Source of the DNA: Peristeroidobacter agariperforans
Lineage (GTDB): Bacteria > Pseudomonadota > Gammaproteobacteria > Steroidobacterales > Steroidobacteraceae
NCBI RefSeq assembly: GCF_004138335.1
Contig: NZ_RYFW01000003.1
Span: 496,001-560,000, forward strand
Direction of reading: 5' to 3'
DNA: 64,000 nt
The translations under genes were made by a program, and so were the position numbers. Below the pieces are notes generated by a model. That model worked only from the letters and a program-made list of their open reading frames with translations, was not told the DNA's origin and searched no databases. Shown here one piece after another: positions 48,336 through 56,895 of the stretch (position 1 is the first letter of the stretch; each line of letters starts with the position of its first letter).

Positions 48336-49292
48336 TCAATAGTTCGTATTGCCAGACTGAGTACAGCTCGACCACGGGCCGATACAGACCGTGCCGGCGT
48401 CGTGCAGCCGGCTGTTGGTGAGCCGAGCCGTGCTGCTCGAGCTGTCGGTGCGGAACACACCTTCATTCATATCGTTGATGTCGCAGCGGTCGAAAGTGAC
48501 GTTGATCTGGAACGTGGTGCCGCCGTTCTGTCGCAGGGCCTTGCCGGCGCGATGAATGATGCAGTTACTCACATTCAACGTGGAGGCGGCATTGATCTGG
48601 AAGAACTTGTCGTCGGCGTCGTAGCCTTCGATGTTGCGCACCGTGGTGGTGCCCGAAGACTTGATGGTCATCGCGTCCTCGCCGACGTTCATCCAATAGA
48701 TGTTGTCGAGCACGGCGCCGTTGTAGGTATGGATGCCATCCGCGCCGTTGGTGCCGATCACGATATTGCGCAGGGTTGCACCGTTCTCGACTCTGAACAC
48801 CGGCTGCTGACCTTCGGACTGACTGCCATCGCCGAGCGCCGAGCCGGCATTGAAACGCTGGCAACCGCCGTCGTATGTACCGCTCGTTACACGGATCGTT
48901 GCATTCACCGTGGTCTGCGCGCCGCCGGTCCCGCACGACGAGCCCGAGATCGTTCCACCGCCGCTGCCGCCAGAGGGAGTGGCCGAAGCCACGTTGGAAT
49001 TCTCAGCGACGCCGCTGACAGTGTTCTTGATCCAGTAATAGTAGGTCGTGCCGCCGCTCACGCCGGTGTCGACATAGTTGCGTGTGCTGGAGCTCACGCT
49101 CGCGATGCGCACCCGTCCGTTCGGGTTCGAATCCAGATCGCGATAGATTTCTTGGGTGACGGGCGTGCTGCCGGAATAGGACCAGTTGAGCGATACCTGG
49201 CCACTGCCGGCCGATGCCGTCAGGTTGATGGCGCCCCAGGATGTGCTCGCTGCCGCCAGCAGTAATCCCCCGAAAAACAACTTGCGAATCAT
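48336..49292 (-). CDS. Secreted PL3 pectate lyase with N-terminal fibronectin-III-like domain
   Basis: 318 residues from ATG 49292 (AGGAG 7 nt upstream). A signal peptide (FFGGLLLAAASTSWG) is followed by a Fn3-like domain (SGQVSLNWSYSGSTPVTQEI, GTTYYYWIKNTVSG). A Gly-Ser linker leads to a compact PL3 beta-helix: RVTSGTYDGGCQRFNAG, LGDGSQSEGQQPVFRVENGA, GADGIHTYNGAVLDNIYW, VGEDAMTIKSSG, NADDK-type YDADDKFFQINAAST, GKALRQNGGTTFQINV and VFRTDSSSST. PL3 enzymes cleave polygalacturonate by Ca2+-dependent beta-elimination outside the cell. The kinase downstream and the palindrome upstream may control it. Confidence 0.93.
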   Translation of the reverse strand: MIRKLFFGGLLLAAASTSWGAINLTASAGSGQVSLNWSYSGSTPVTQEIYRDLDSNPNGRVRIASVSSSTRNYVDTGVSGGTTYYYWIKNTVSGVAENSNVASATPSGGSGGGTISGSSCGTGGAQTTVNATIRVTSGTYDGGCQRFNAGSALGDGSQSEGQQPVFRVENGATLRNIVIGTNGADGIHTYNGAVLDNIYWMNVGEDAMTIKSSGTTTVRNIEGYDADDKFFQINAASTLNVSNCIIHRAGKALRQNGGTTFQINVTFDRCDINDMNEGVFRTDSSSSTARLTNSRLHDAGTVCIGPWSSCTQSGNTNY

Positions 49293-49461
49293 TGTCCATC
49301 TCCTATCCGTTGGATGTTTGGAACAAAGAAGATCCTGGCCGGGCGACGCTGCGGGCTGCGAAAACAGCTGCGGAACGACAGGCGCAAGAACACGATTGCG
49401 TGCTGATCCTTCGAGCACACACGACTATCTCCGACCTGGATTGGCTACCGGCGGCCAGCCC

Positions 49462-49479
49462 CCTGACACCGGTGTCAGG
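49462..49479. promoter_or_regulatory. 18-bp perfect palindrome upstream of the pectate lyase gene
   Basis: CCTGACACCGGTGTCAGG is an uninterrupted 18-bp palindrome with a central CG, the pattern of a LacI-family operator. It is 170 nt upstream of the pectate lyase ATG and 16 nt past the stop of the preceding membrane-protein gene. It could therefore also form a small terminator hairpin (7-bp stem, CCGG loop, no T-run). Confidence 0.5.
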
Positions 49480-49495
49480 ACCGTACAATCACCCC

Positions 49496-50170
49496 TCAGC
49501 GATATGTATACGTACAAGGTGCAGCGGAACGGTGACGGAGTGTCTGGACGTAGCAGCACGTCAAGCTCAGCACCAGCATCTCACCGCCGTCCTCCACCAG
49601 AGCCGCCAGGGTGTCGAACATCGTGTTCGTTAGCAGCCGATGTATCGTGTCGCCGCCAACCGCGAAAACCAGCAACATGATCAGCAGCAGGAGCAGATCG
49701 GCCGAGATGGCGCGCGCCATTGGTGAGCTGCGCATGTATGTGAGCACCAGAACGGGCGTGAGGACCACGGCGCCAATGGCAGCATAGATCAGCTCGCCGA
49801 AGTCTCTGCCGCGCAGGCCGCCGAAATCGGGGAGGTGCGCCCACGCCGTCATGCCCAAGCCGAAGCGCTCGTGAATGCGCATCGAATCGTCGAGCAACAG
49901 GAATCCAAACACGCCGATCCACATCAATAGCACCGGCAGGCGAGTTCTGTGAAACGAGTAGGCGAGCGCGAGCACGATGGCGCCGTACTTCAGATACTGA
50001 AACATCTCGCCGAAGCCGCGATCGTATCCGATGGACCAGAGCTCCGAGGTGAGCAGGCCGGTGTGGACGTGCAGCCAGTGCAGGGCCATGAACAGCACGT
50101 CACCCCCGATCAGGGCAGCCAGCATGTTGCGAGAGGCGGCACCCGAGTGCCGGAAGGAATCGTAGATCAC
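49496..50170 (-). CDS. Six-helix inner-membrane protein of unknown function
   Basis: 224 residues starting GTG 50170 (ATG 50125 also possible; neither has a strong RBS). About six hydrophobic helices are visible: MLAALIGGDVLFMALHWL, YLKYGAIVLALAYSF, LPVLLMWIGVFGFLLLDDS, ELIYAAIGAVVLTPVLVL, ADLLLLLIMLLVFAVGGD and LVEDGGEMLVLSLTCCYV. The charged positions DDSMRIHERFG, GGDTIHR and EDGGEM lie at helix ends and might bind metal or a cofactor, a pattern seen in uncharacterised membrane-hydrolase-like families. I do not recognise the family. Confidence 0.65.
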   Translation of the reverse strand: MIYDSFRHSGAASRNMLAALIGGDVLFMALHWLHVHTGLLTSELWSIGYDRGFGEMFQYLKYGAIVLALAYSFHRTRLPVLLMWIGVFGFLLLDDSMRIHERFGLGMTAWAHLPDFGGLRGRDFGELIYAAIGAVVLTPVLVLTYMRSSPMARAISADLLLLLIMLLVFAVGGDTIHRLLTNTMFDTLAALVEDGGEMLVLSLTCCYVQTLRHRSAAPCTYTYR

Positions 50171-50279
50171 CGTGTAATTTTAGGTGATCGCGCCTCTTCG
50201 GCAATTATGAATAGCGTCGCTCGTTGGCGACCGACGTTGTGCTCTCAACACGTTCAGGGGAAACGATCAGGGAAATCGC

Positions 50280-51701
50280 TCACGTCACATACTTGATGAG
50301 CAATTCGCTCAGTCGACGTTTGCGCGCATCGTACGGAGGGAAGAGCAGTTCCAGCGCCGACAGCGGGCCGGCGGCCATCACTGCGCGCTCGTGCGAGAAC
50401 GCCTTGAAACCGAAGAAGCCGTGGGCATTGCCGATGCCGGAGGTGTTGACGCCGCCAAAGGGCAGATTGTGTTGCGCGAACTGCTGCAAGCACAGATTCA
50501 CGCACAAGCTGCCGGAGCTCGTGTTCGTTTCGATCGCCTGGACCGTGCGCTCGCTCTTGCTCCACACGTACAACGCCAGCGGTTTCGTGCCCGCATTGAT
50601 CTCCGCGATGACAGTGTCTAGAGAATCGAACGTGAGGATGGGCAATGCCGGGCCGAAGATTTCTTCTTTGCGAATCTGGGCCGCCGGCGGCACGTCTCGC
50701 AGCAGCGTCGGCCCGACATAGCGGGCATCGGCGTCGGATTCGCCGCCAAATGCGATTCGACCGCCCGCTTGCACAGCATCGTCGATGAGTCGAGCGACGC
50801 GCTCTGCGTGGCGACGGTGGATCATGCGCGGAAAATCGGCGCTGGCCTTGATCGCGGCGTCGGTCTCGCCGTAGCGCTGGGCGATGGTGCTGCGACAGAG
50901 CTCGACAAAGCGATCGGCGACATCACGGTGCACGTACACATAGTCCGGAGCGATGCACGTTTGGCCGGCGTTCACCATCTTTCCCCAGATGATATGTTCC
51001 GCGGCCCCGCCCAGATCGGCGCTCGCATCCACAATGACAGGCGATTTGCCTCCCAGCTCCAACGTCACCGAGGCAAGATGGCGAGCTGCCGCGGCCATGA
51101 CGATCTTTCCAACAGCGGGTGAGCCGGTGAAGAAGATGTGGTCGAAGGGCAATGAGAGCAGGGCGGTGGCCGTTTCCGCCGCACCCTCCACGACGGCGAC
51201 CTCGTCGGCCGCGAACACCGCGCCGACGATGTCTTTGATGACGCGATTGGTGTGAGGCGTGAACTCCGAGGGTTTGAGAATCGCCGTATTGCCGGCGGCG
51301 ACGGCAGAGACCAGCGGCCCCAGGGCCAGGCTCAACGGATAGTTCCAGGGACTGATGAGAAGGCAGCGGCCCTTCGGCTGATACACCACGCGCGAGCTGG
51401 TCCCGAGTGTCGCCATCGTCGCGCCGATCCGATGCGGCTTCATCCAGCGCTTCAGTTTCCCGATGGCGTGCTTCAGTTCGCCAACCAACGGCAGTACTTC
51501 GGTGAGGTTGGTTTCGGTCGGATGCTTGCTCAAGTCACGATGAGCGGCTTCCAGCAGCGCGTCCTTGCGCTCCAGAATCGCGGCGAGCAGCTTGGTGAGT
51601 TTCAGGCGCCGCTCGGCAACGCCTGACTGTCTCAGCCTGAGTGCCGTGGCTGCCTGGGACTCGAACAACCTGGCGACCGAATCATCCACCGGCGACTCCA
51701 T
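50280..51701 (-). CDS. Class-3-type aldehyde dehydrogenase (coniferyl/fatty aldehyde dehydrogenase-like)
   Basis: 473 residues from ATG 51701, 5 bp after the TBDR stop. Catalytic Asn120 lies in LLISPWNYPLSLALGPL, Glu215 in SVTLELGGKSP and nucleophile Cys249 in NAGQTCIAPDYV. The C-terminal NLPFGGVNTSGIGNAHG and PPYDARKRRLSELLIKY are typical of class 3 ALDHs, including coniferyl aldehyde dehydrogenases and long-chain fatty ALDHs. It converts an aldehyde to the acid with NAD(P)+ in the cytoplasm. As the last gene of the cytochrome/TBDR operon, it probably handles an imported aldehyde product. Confidence 0.92.
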   Translation of the reverse strand: MESPVDDSVARLFESQAATALRLRQSGVAERRLKLTKLLAAILERKDALLEAAHRDLSKHPTETNLTEVLPLVGELKHAIGKLKRWMKPHRIGATMATLGTSSRVVYQPKGRCLLISPWNYPLSLALGPLVSAVAAGNTAILKPSEFTPHTNRVIKDIVGAVFAADEVAVVEGAAETATALLSLPFDHIFFTGSPAVGKIVMAAAARHLASVTLELGGKSPVIVDASADLGGAAEHIIWGKMVNAGQTCIAPDYVYVHRDVADRFVELCRSTIAQRYGETDAAIKASADFPRMIHRRHAERVARLIDDAVQAGGRIAFGGESDADARYVGPTLLRDVPPAAQIRKEEIFGPALPILTFDSLDTVIAEINAGTKPLALYVWSKSERTVQAIETNTSSGSLCVNLCLQQFAQHNLPFGGVNTSGIGNAHGFFGFKAFSHERAVMAAGPLSALELLFPPYDARKRRLSELLIKYVT

Positions 51702-51706
51702 GGCTT

Positions 51707-54160
51707 TCAAAACGAGACCGTCGCTTCCACGCCCCACTGGCGTGGCTCGGAGATGGACGCGAACGGCGTGCCGAACGTGTCGGCCGTGAGCCTGTTGATG
51801 CCCGTCACGTACTGATCGTCCAGCACGTTCGTCACGTAAGCCGCGAGGCCGAAGGTGTCGCTTGCACTGGTCCAGGCGAGTCGCATGTCGAGGCGCTCGG
51901 TCGCTTCTCCGACCTTGAAGACCGACTGCAGCGCGCACGTGCCTTGTCGCTCGGAATCGGCGTTACAGCGCGACTTGCCGCGATACGCGAAGCGGCCGGA
52001 CAGCTCCACATCGCCCGTGGCGCCGAGTGCCCATCCATAGCTCGCACCGAGTGCCGCGCTGAGATACGGCTCACCGGTCGGCTCGCCAGAAAGATCGAGC
52101 GGATCCTCGCCGCGCGTCAGCTTGTCCTTGAAGGTCGCATCGATGAATGCAACGTTGGCATAGAGCCTGAACTGGTCGACCGGCCGCCACTGTGCGTCAA
52201 CGTCGATGCCCCACGCCTTCTCGTCGCTGGTATCGATCACGTACTGTGGGATGTCGGAGCCTTCGATGTCGTTGGCCAGCGCGATCGACTGTTTGTTTTC
52301 GTAGATGTAGTAGAATACCGAAGCGTTCAGGATCACGCCCGCGTCCGGGAACACGCTCTTGAAGCCGGTCTCGACGTTCCACACGTCCTCGTTCTCGAAC
52401 TCCGAGCCGACCTCGGTGCTGTTGTAGCCGCCGGCCTTGTAGCCCTTGGCGAGCGAGCCGAACACCATGACGTTCGGAACGACTTTGTAGTCGAGCACCA
52501 GGCGCGGGCTCACGTCATCCCACGAATCCTTCTTGGTCAGGCCGCCGGGCGGTGTGTCCACCTGGAAGATGATGTCCGAGAAGCGGTACGCCTCGGGCGG
52601 AATCCCCAAGACCGTGAAGAAAGGCAGCTCGATTCCCGGGACGATTACATCCTCGAGTCCCGCGACGACCGCGTCGAGCTCCGGAGTCTCGTGCGGGCCA
52701 TTGATCCACGTGAACTCTTTCGAGTCGTGCGTGTAGCGCAGACCGAAGGTCAGGTTGGTCTTGTCGTTCAAGTGCCAGATCACGTCGCCGAACGCCGCGA
52801 ACGCTTCGAAGTCGCCCTTGTTGTACATCGCTTCCCGCCACGGCATGCCGAGCATCGTGACGCCGAACGGCTCGAGGAACATGCTCGTGCCGGCGTACAG
52901 CGGGAAGGGGTTGCCGAGCGGGTCGACGATGTTGAGCTCTTCGAAGATGCCGAGGTTGAGCCCGAGAGTATCGATGCCGTCCGTGAACGTGTGGGTATCG
53001 CTGATCTGTTTGGCCTTCTCCTTGTAGTAGCTCACACCGCCAACCCAGTCGATCGCATCGGTTCTACCGGAGAGCTTGAACTCCTGATAGAAGCTCTCGT
53101 TGTCCTCGATGTTGGCTGTGTCGAAGTACACGCCGATCAGATTCGTGCCGTCCTCGTCTTCGCGATTAACCGTGTCGAACTGGCGCCACGAAGTGCTGGA
53201 ACGGAAGTCGACCGCGCCGAAGCTGTGATCCACGAACAGGTTCACCTGGTCGAGCTGACGCGATTCTTCGTTGCCGATCACGTCGTTATAGACCGGCGCC
53301 TTGCGAGGATCGAGATAAGTGGCGGGATCGGCCGGGAAGGGGACCTGCGTCTGCCCCGTCGAGATGGGAATGAGACCGATTGCGGGGCGTGCCAGCTGAT
53401 CGAGGTCGTCATGGTCCCAGGAGAGCGTCGCGCTGGTCGCGTCAGAAATTTTCCAGCGTAGCGCGACGCGGCCGGCCCAGTTCTCCTCGGGCATGAGGTC
53501 CTGGCCGGTGGCCGCGTCCTCGAGCCAGCCATCGCTCTTGTTATAAACGCCATTGATGCGAACCGCGACGTTATCGCCGAGCGGAGTATTCAGCATGCCT
53601 TCGTAGTACTGCTTGCCGTACTCGCCGACGCGCACGCGCAGTAACGAGTGGAACTCGTCTTCGGGTTGGCGGGTGACGATCGAGATCGCACCGGCGGCGC
53701 TGTTGCGCCCAAACAGCGTGCCCTGCGGGCCTTTCAACACTTCGATGCGCTCGATATCGTTGAATGCGAGCAGCGAGGCGCCGGAGCGAGCTGCATAGAT
53801 GCCGTCGACATATACACCCACGGCTGGATCGGTACCGACGCCGAAATCGCCGGTCTGAATGCCGCGAATCTGGTATCGCGGCTGGGTCGGGCTGCCGTCC
53901 GAGATGACCAGGCCCGGCACGAAGCCATTCAGATCGCCCATATTTTCCGCTGCAACGTCCTGGATCAGCGCGCTGTCCACGACCTGGATTGCGATCGGCA
54001 CATCCTGCAGCGACTGTGAGCGGCGCTGCGCCGTCACTACAATTTCCTCGACGCCGGTGGCTTCTTGCGCCGAGGCAGCGCTGGTCACTGCGGCTGCGAA
54101 CGCCGTCCCCGTCAGCACCGTGGCTACCGCATACGCGAGCTTGTTCTTGCGATTGATCAT
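51707..54160 (-). CDS. TonB-dependent receptor of the cytochrome operon
   Basis: 817 residues from ATG 54160 (GAGGAAG upstream). A signal peptide ends near TSAASAQE and the plug begins EEIVVTAQRRSQSLQDVPIA. YQIRGIQTGDFGVGTDPAVG, VYVDGIYAARSGAS and IEVLKGPQGTLFGRNSAAGA are plug hallmarks. The barrel ends PRQWGVEATVSF. The VTAQRR class suggests a hydrophobic or aromatic ligand. It lies between the beta-helix-cytochrome gene (54-bp gap) and the aldehyde dehydrogenase gene (5-bp gap), so uptake of a periplasmically or extracellularly oxidised product is a plausible role. Confidence 0.93.
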   Translation of the reverse strand: MINRKNKLAYAVATVLTGTAFAAAVTSAASAQEATGVEEIVVTAQRRSQSLQDVPIAIQVVDSALIQDVAAENMGDLNGFVPGLVISDGSPTQPRYQIRGIQTGDFGVGTDPAVGVYVDGIYAARSGASLLAFNDIERIEVLKGPQGTLFGRNSAAGAISIVTRQPEDEFHSLLRVRVGEYGKQYYEGMLNTPLGDNVAVRINGVYNKSDGWLEDAATGQDLMPEENWAGRVALRWKISDATSATLSWDHDDLDQLARPAIGLIPISTGQTQVPFPADPATYLDPRKAPVYNDVIGNEESRQLDQVNLFVDHSFGAVDFRSSTSWRQFDTVNREDEDGTNLIGVYFDTANIEDNESFYQEFKLSGRTDAIDWVGGVSYYKEKAKQISDTHTFTDGIDTLGLNLGIFEELNIVDPLGNPFPLYAGTSMFLEPFGVTMLGMPWREAMYNKGDFEAFAAFGDVIWHLNDKTNLTFGLRYTHDSKEFTWINGPHETPELDAVVAGLEDVIVPGIELPFFTVLGIPPEAYRFSDIIFQVDTPPGGLTKKDSWDDVSPRLVLDYKVVPNVMVFGSLAKGYKAGGYNSTEVGSEFENEDVWNVETGFKSVFPDAGVILNASVFYYIYENKQSIALANDIEGSDIPQYVIDTSDEKAWGIDVDAQWRPVDQFRLYANVAFIDATFKDKLTRGEDPLDLSGEPTGEPYLSAALGASYGWALGATGDVELSGRFAYRGKSRCNADSERQGTCALQSVFKVGEATERLDMRLAWTSASDTFGLAAYVTNVLDDQYVTGINRLTADTFGTPFASISEPRQWGVEATVSF

Positions 54161-54183
54161 GAGCCTGTCTTCCTCTGGCCAGT

Positions 54184-54207
54184 CATTAGTTATCAATCAT
54201 CAGTCAC
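54184..54207 (-). other. Three-frame stop-codon cluster between two operon genes
   Basis: In the gap before the TBDR start, the minus strand carries seven stop codons in 24 nt covering all three frames (TGA and TAA alternating). The stretch is much more AT-rich than its surroundings. It would block ribosomes that read past the upstream stop in any frame. Chance in a short AT-rich linker is possible. Confidence 0.45.
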
Positions 54208-54214
54208 TTCGTTC

Positions 54215-55735
54215 TCAGTTCGTCACTTGCAGCATGTATTGCGCGACCGCCAGGCGCGTCTGCGGATCGAGATAGTCTTGCGGCGGCATTTCAGGGTAGT
54301 CGTCACGTTTCTTCGCGGGCTTCGCGATGTAGTCGGCGAGGCCTTGCGGATTGTCCAGGTACAGCGCCTGGATCACTTGCACCGGCGGGCCGATCATGCG
54401 GCCGTTATATGTGTGGCAGCCGGTGCAGATTCCGAGGTACACGACCTTGCCGCGCTCGCCTGGCTTGATCTCGCGCGGTGGCACAGGTGGCAGCAGATAG
54501 TTCACCGTGGCCGCGGTGTTGGTGAAGTCACATTCGGTGAAATCACTCACGCCGACGGTCACATACTGATGACGATTGATGATGCAACTGCCGGGGCTCG
54601 GGCCGACGCGCACGATGTCCAGGTTCTTTGCGCCCACCTTGCCCTCGGCGAGCATCAGGGCCTTGGCCTCGGTGATCGTGTCGTAGCCGTTCCTGAGCAT
54701 CACGTTATCGAGGATCTTCACGCGATCCGAGTTCGGCTCGGACTCCGGATCGGCCGTGATGTTCTGGGCGTTGGCGTGATCCGTGATGATGATGCCGGAA
54801 ACCTTGTTGTCGGAAATGATGTTGCCTTCGATGACTACATCATCGGCCGCCATCACCAGGATGCCGGTGCCCGCCGGGATGCCGGACACGGTCGAGCCGG
54901 GCGCGCCGAAGTTCGGGTGGTTGTTGCCCACCACGAAGTTGTTACGGAAGATCACGTCGACCGTGTCCTTGATCGGCAGCCCCGGCGTGACGAAAGCGAG
55001 CAGACCGCCCGTGTTGTTGTGAACGTAGTTGTGCTCGACGATGGCGTGGCGGCTGTTCTCGATCTCGATGCCGGCGACGCTGTCGAACACATCGTTGTGC
55101 GCGACCAGGATGTTGTCGCTCATGCCGATGTAGATCGCCGCGTCGGCGATCTTCGAGACGACGTTGTGCTCGACGATGCCGTTCTGGCCGAGCTGCGGAA
55201 AAATGCCGTAGACGCCGGAGTCCACGATCACGTTGTTACGGATCTCGAAGTTGTTGCCGGCCTGGCCCATGATCCCGTTGCCCTTGTAGTTGCGGATCTC
55301 CAGGTTCTCGGCGACGAAGTTGTTGCCCGAGTACAGGATCGCGTCGTTGAGCTTCTTCTCGCCGTCGAGCACGGCGCGGCGGCCGGCCTCGATGACGCCG
55401 ATGATGCGGATGTCGTCTTTATCGACGTACACGGTTTCGTGATACGTGCCCGGCATCACTCGGACGATGGTTCCCTTCGGCGCCGCTTTGATGGCGGCCT
55501 GGATCGATTCGCCGTCCTTGACGACCACGACGTTGGTCGGCGCCGGACCCGCCACCGACCGGATCGCGTCGCCGGGTTTTACAGCGACGCCCTCGGCCTT
55601 GAAGCCACCCGCGTAGCTGGCGCCCTGCGTGGACGAACTGATCGTCATCTCTTGTTTGCCGCTGCGGCCGAAGTACGTGCCGGCGCCGAACGCCACTGCA
55701 GCGACCAGCAAGCCGATGATGAGGCCCTTCTTCAT
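54215..55735 (-). CDS. Exported right-handed beta-helix protein fused to a C-terminal cytochrome c
   Basis: 506 residues; AGGAG precedes ATG 55735. An N-terminal hydrophobic segment (LIIGLLVAAVAFGAGTYF) is a signal or anchor. From about residue 70, GESIQAAIKAAPKGTIVRV and PGTYHETVYVDKDDIRIIG start a parallel beta-helix with about ten NosD-like turns (FVAENLEIRNYKGNGIMG, FEIRNNVIVDSGVYGIF, IVEHNVVSKIADAAIYIG, VIEGNIISDNKVSGIII). The last 75 residues are a cytochrome c domain with C437-T-G-C-H, Met ligand in YPEMPPQDY and terminal helix LAVAQYMLQV. Beta-helices bind or process polymers; the attached haem suggests binding coupled to electron transfer. It follows the MauG-like gene by 2 bp. Confidence 0.85.
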   Translation of the reverse strand: MKKGLIIGLLVAAVAFGAGTYFGRSGKQEMTISSSTQGASYAGGFKAEGVAVKPGDAIRSVAGPAPTNVVVVKDGESIQAAIKAAPKGTIVRVMPGTYHETVYVDKDDIRIIGVIEAGRRAVLDGEKKLNDAILYSGNNFVAENLEIRNYKGNGIMGQAGNNFEIRNNVIVDSGVYGIFPQLGQNGIVEHNVVSKIADAAIYIGMSDNILVAHNDVFDSVAGIEIENSRHAIVEHNYVHNNTGGLLAFVTPGLPIKDTVDVIFRNNFVVGNNHPNFGAPGSTVSGIPAGTGILVMAADDVVIEGNIISDNKVSGIIITDHANAQNITADPESEPNSDRVKILDNVMLRNGYDTITEAKALMLAEGKVGAKNLDIVRVGPSPGSCIINRHQYVTVGVSDFTECDFTNTAATVNYLLPPVPPREIKPGERGKVVYLGICTGCHTYNGRMIGPPVQVIQALYLDNPQGLADYIAKPAKKRDDYPEMPPQDYLDPQTRLAVAQYMLQVTN

Positions 55736-55737
55736 CT

Positions 55738-56895
55738 CTATTCTCCTCGCTTGGCCGGCGCCAAACCGGAGGGGACTCGTGCCGGCGTCTGCGGCAGGAA
55801 AGTCTCATCGGTCAAGGCGCCCAGAAAATCCACGATTCGATCGACCTCGGTGTCCGTGAGCTTTGGATCCGAGATGTGCCAGTGCAGGTAGAGGTGCATG
55901 TCTTTGGGCACGGCGTTGCCGCGGCCTTTGTTGTAGAAGTCCACGACGCTGCGCAGGTCGGCGAACGCGCCGGAATGGGAATACGGCGCGGTGCGCGTGA
56001 TGTTACGAAGCGTAGGTACCTTGAACGCACCCTTCAACTTCGGGCTGTGCAGGATGGCTTCGGCGCCGACATCGAACGCATGGCCTTTCGGCTCCGGCAT
56101 GCCAATGACCGCGATCTGCTCGTTGGTGAACAGCGGCGGCGTATGGCACTCGGAGCAGCGCGCGACGAACGAGCGGAACACGTTCAATCCCTCGATCTCG
56201 CGCTCGGAGAGTGCGGCGTCGTAGCCGTGCACATACCGGTCGTAACGGCTGTTGAGCGATACGAGCGAGGTCTGGAAGGCGGCGAGCGCGGTGAAAATCT
56301 CTTGCTCCGCGATCGGGCCGCGATGGCTCGGGAATGCTTCCTGGAACAGGCGACGATAGGTGGCGTTGCCGTTCAGGCTTGCGAGCAGTCGGGTCGGCGT
56401 GTTGCCCATCTCACGCGGCGAGTAGAGCGGGCCAGAAGCTTGCGCTTCTAAAGAGTGCGCGCGTGCATCCCAGAAGAAGCGTTTGAGGAATGCAACGTTC
56501 CACAATGTCGGGGCTGCACGGCCTGCGTCCTCACCGTGAATGCCGAGCGATCTTGGACGCCCATCGGACAAGCCGCGGGCGGGATCGTGGCAGCTTGCGC
56601 AGGCCAAGGTGCCATCGCCCGACAACACCGGATCGAAGAACAGATAGCGGCCGAGATCGATCTGGCGCGGTGTGAATCCGTCGCGGTGCGGCGGCAGAGC
56701 GGTGCGGGTGCCGCCGAGGCCGCGATTTTCGAGCGAGTCGTAGAACTGATAGAGCGTGCGCAGCTCGCACACGCCGGCCTGGGTCTTCTCGAATCCCGGC
56801 GGGCAAGAAGTGTTGAGCGTGAAGTCAGGCGGTGCCGGCCCGGTTGCGCCAGCGGTCCCTATGGCCGCGATCAGCAACACGAGCGCGCGAATCAT
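55738..56895 (-). CDS. MauG/CcpA-like diheme cytochrome c peroxidase family protein
   Basis: 385 residues. The ATG at 56895 overlaps the stop of the cytochrome c4-like gene (ATGA). A signal peptide (RALVLLIAAIGTAGATG) precedes two haem sites, C99-A-S-C102-H and C247-S-E-C250-H. VGRYLFFDP-like LGRYLFFDPVLSGDGTLAC, APTLWNVAFLKRFFWDARA, FKVPTLRNITRTAPYSHSG and AFADLRSVVDFYNKG are hallmarks of the diheme peroxidase family. Members reduce H2O2 or, like MauG, oxidise protein or polymer targets at high-valent haem. No methylamine dehydrogenase is present, so the target may be the neighbouring beta-helix protein or its ligand (inference). Confidence 0.92.
   Translation of the reverse strand: MIRALVLLIAAIGTAGATGPAPPDFTLNTSCPPGFEKTQAGVCELRTLYQFYDSLENRGLGGTRTALPPHRDGFTPRQIDLGRYLFFDPVLSGDGTLACASCHDPARGLSDGRPRSLGIHGEDAGRAAPTLWNVAFLKRFFWDARAHSLEAQASGPLYSPREMGNTPTRLLASLNGNATYRRLFQEAFPSHRGPIAEQEIFTALAAFQTSLVSLNSRYDRYVHGYDAALSEREIEGLNVFRSFVARCSECHTPPLFTNEQIAVIGMPEPKGHAFDVGAEAILHSPKLKGAFKVPTLRNITRTAPYSHSGAFADLRSVVDFYNKGRGNAVPKDMHLYLHWHISDPKLTDTEVDRIVDFLGALTDETFLPQTPARVPSGLAPAKRGE

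Noticed and set aside
55738-56895. Interpretation of the diheme protein as a true MauG for methylamine dehydrogenase
   Set aside because: No mau structural genes or TTQ-carrying subunit are nearby. Only the family relation is claimed.
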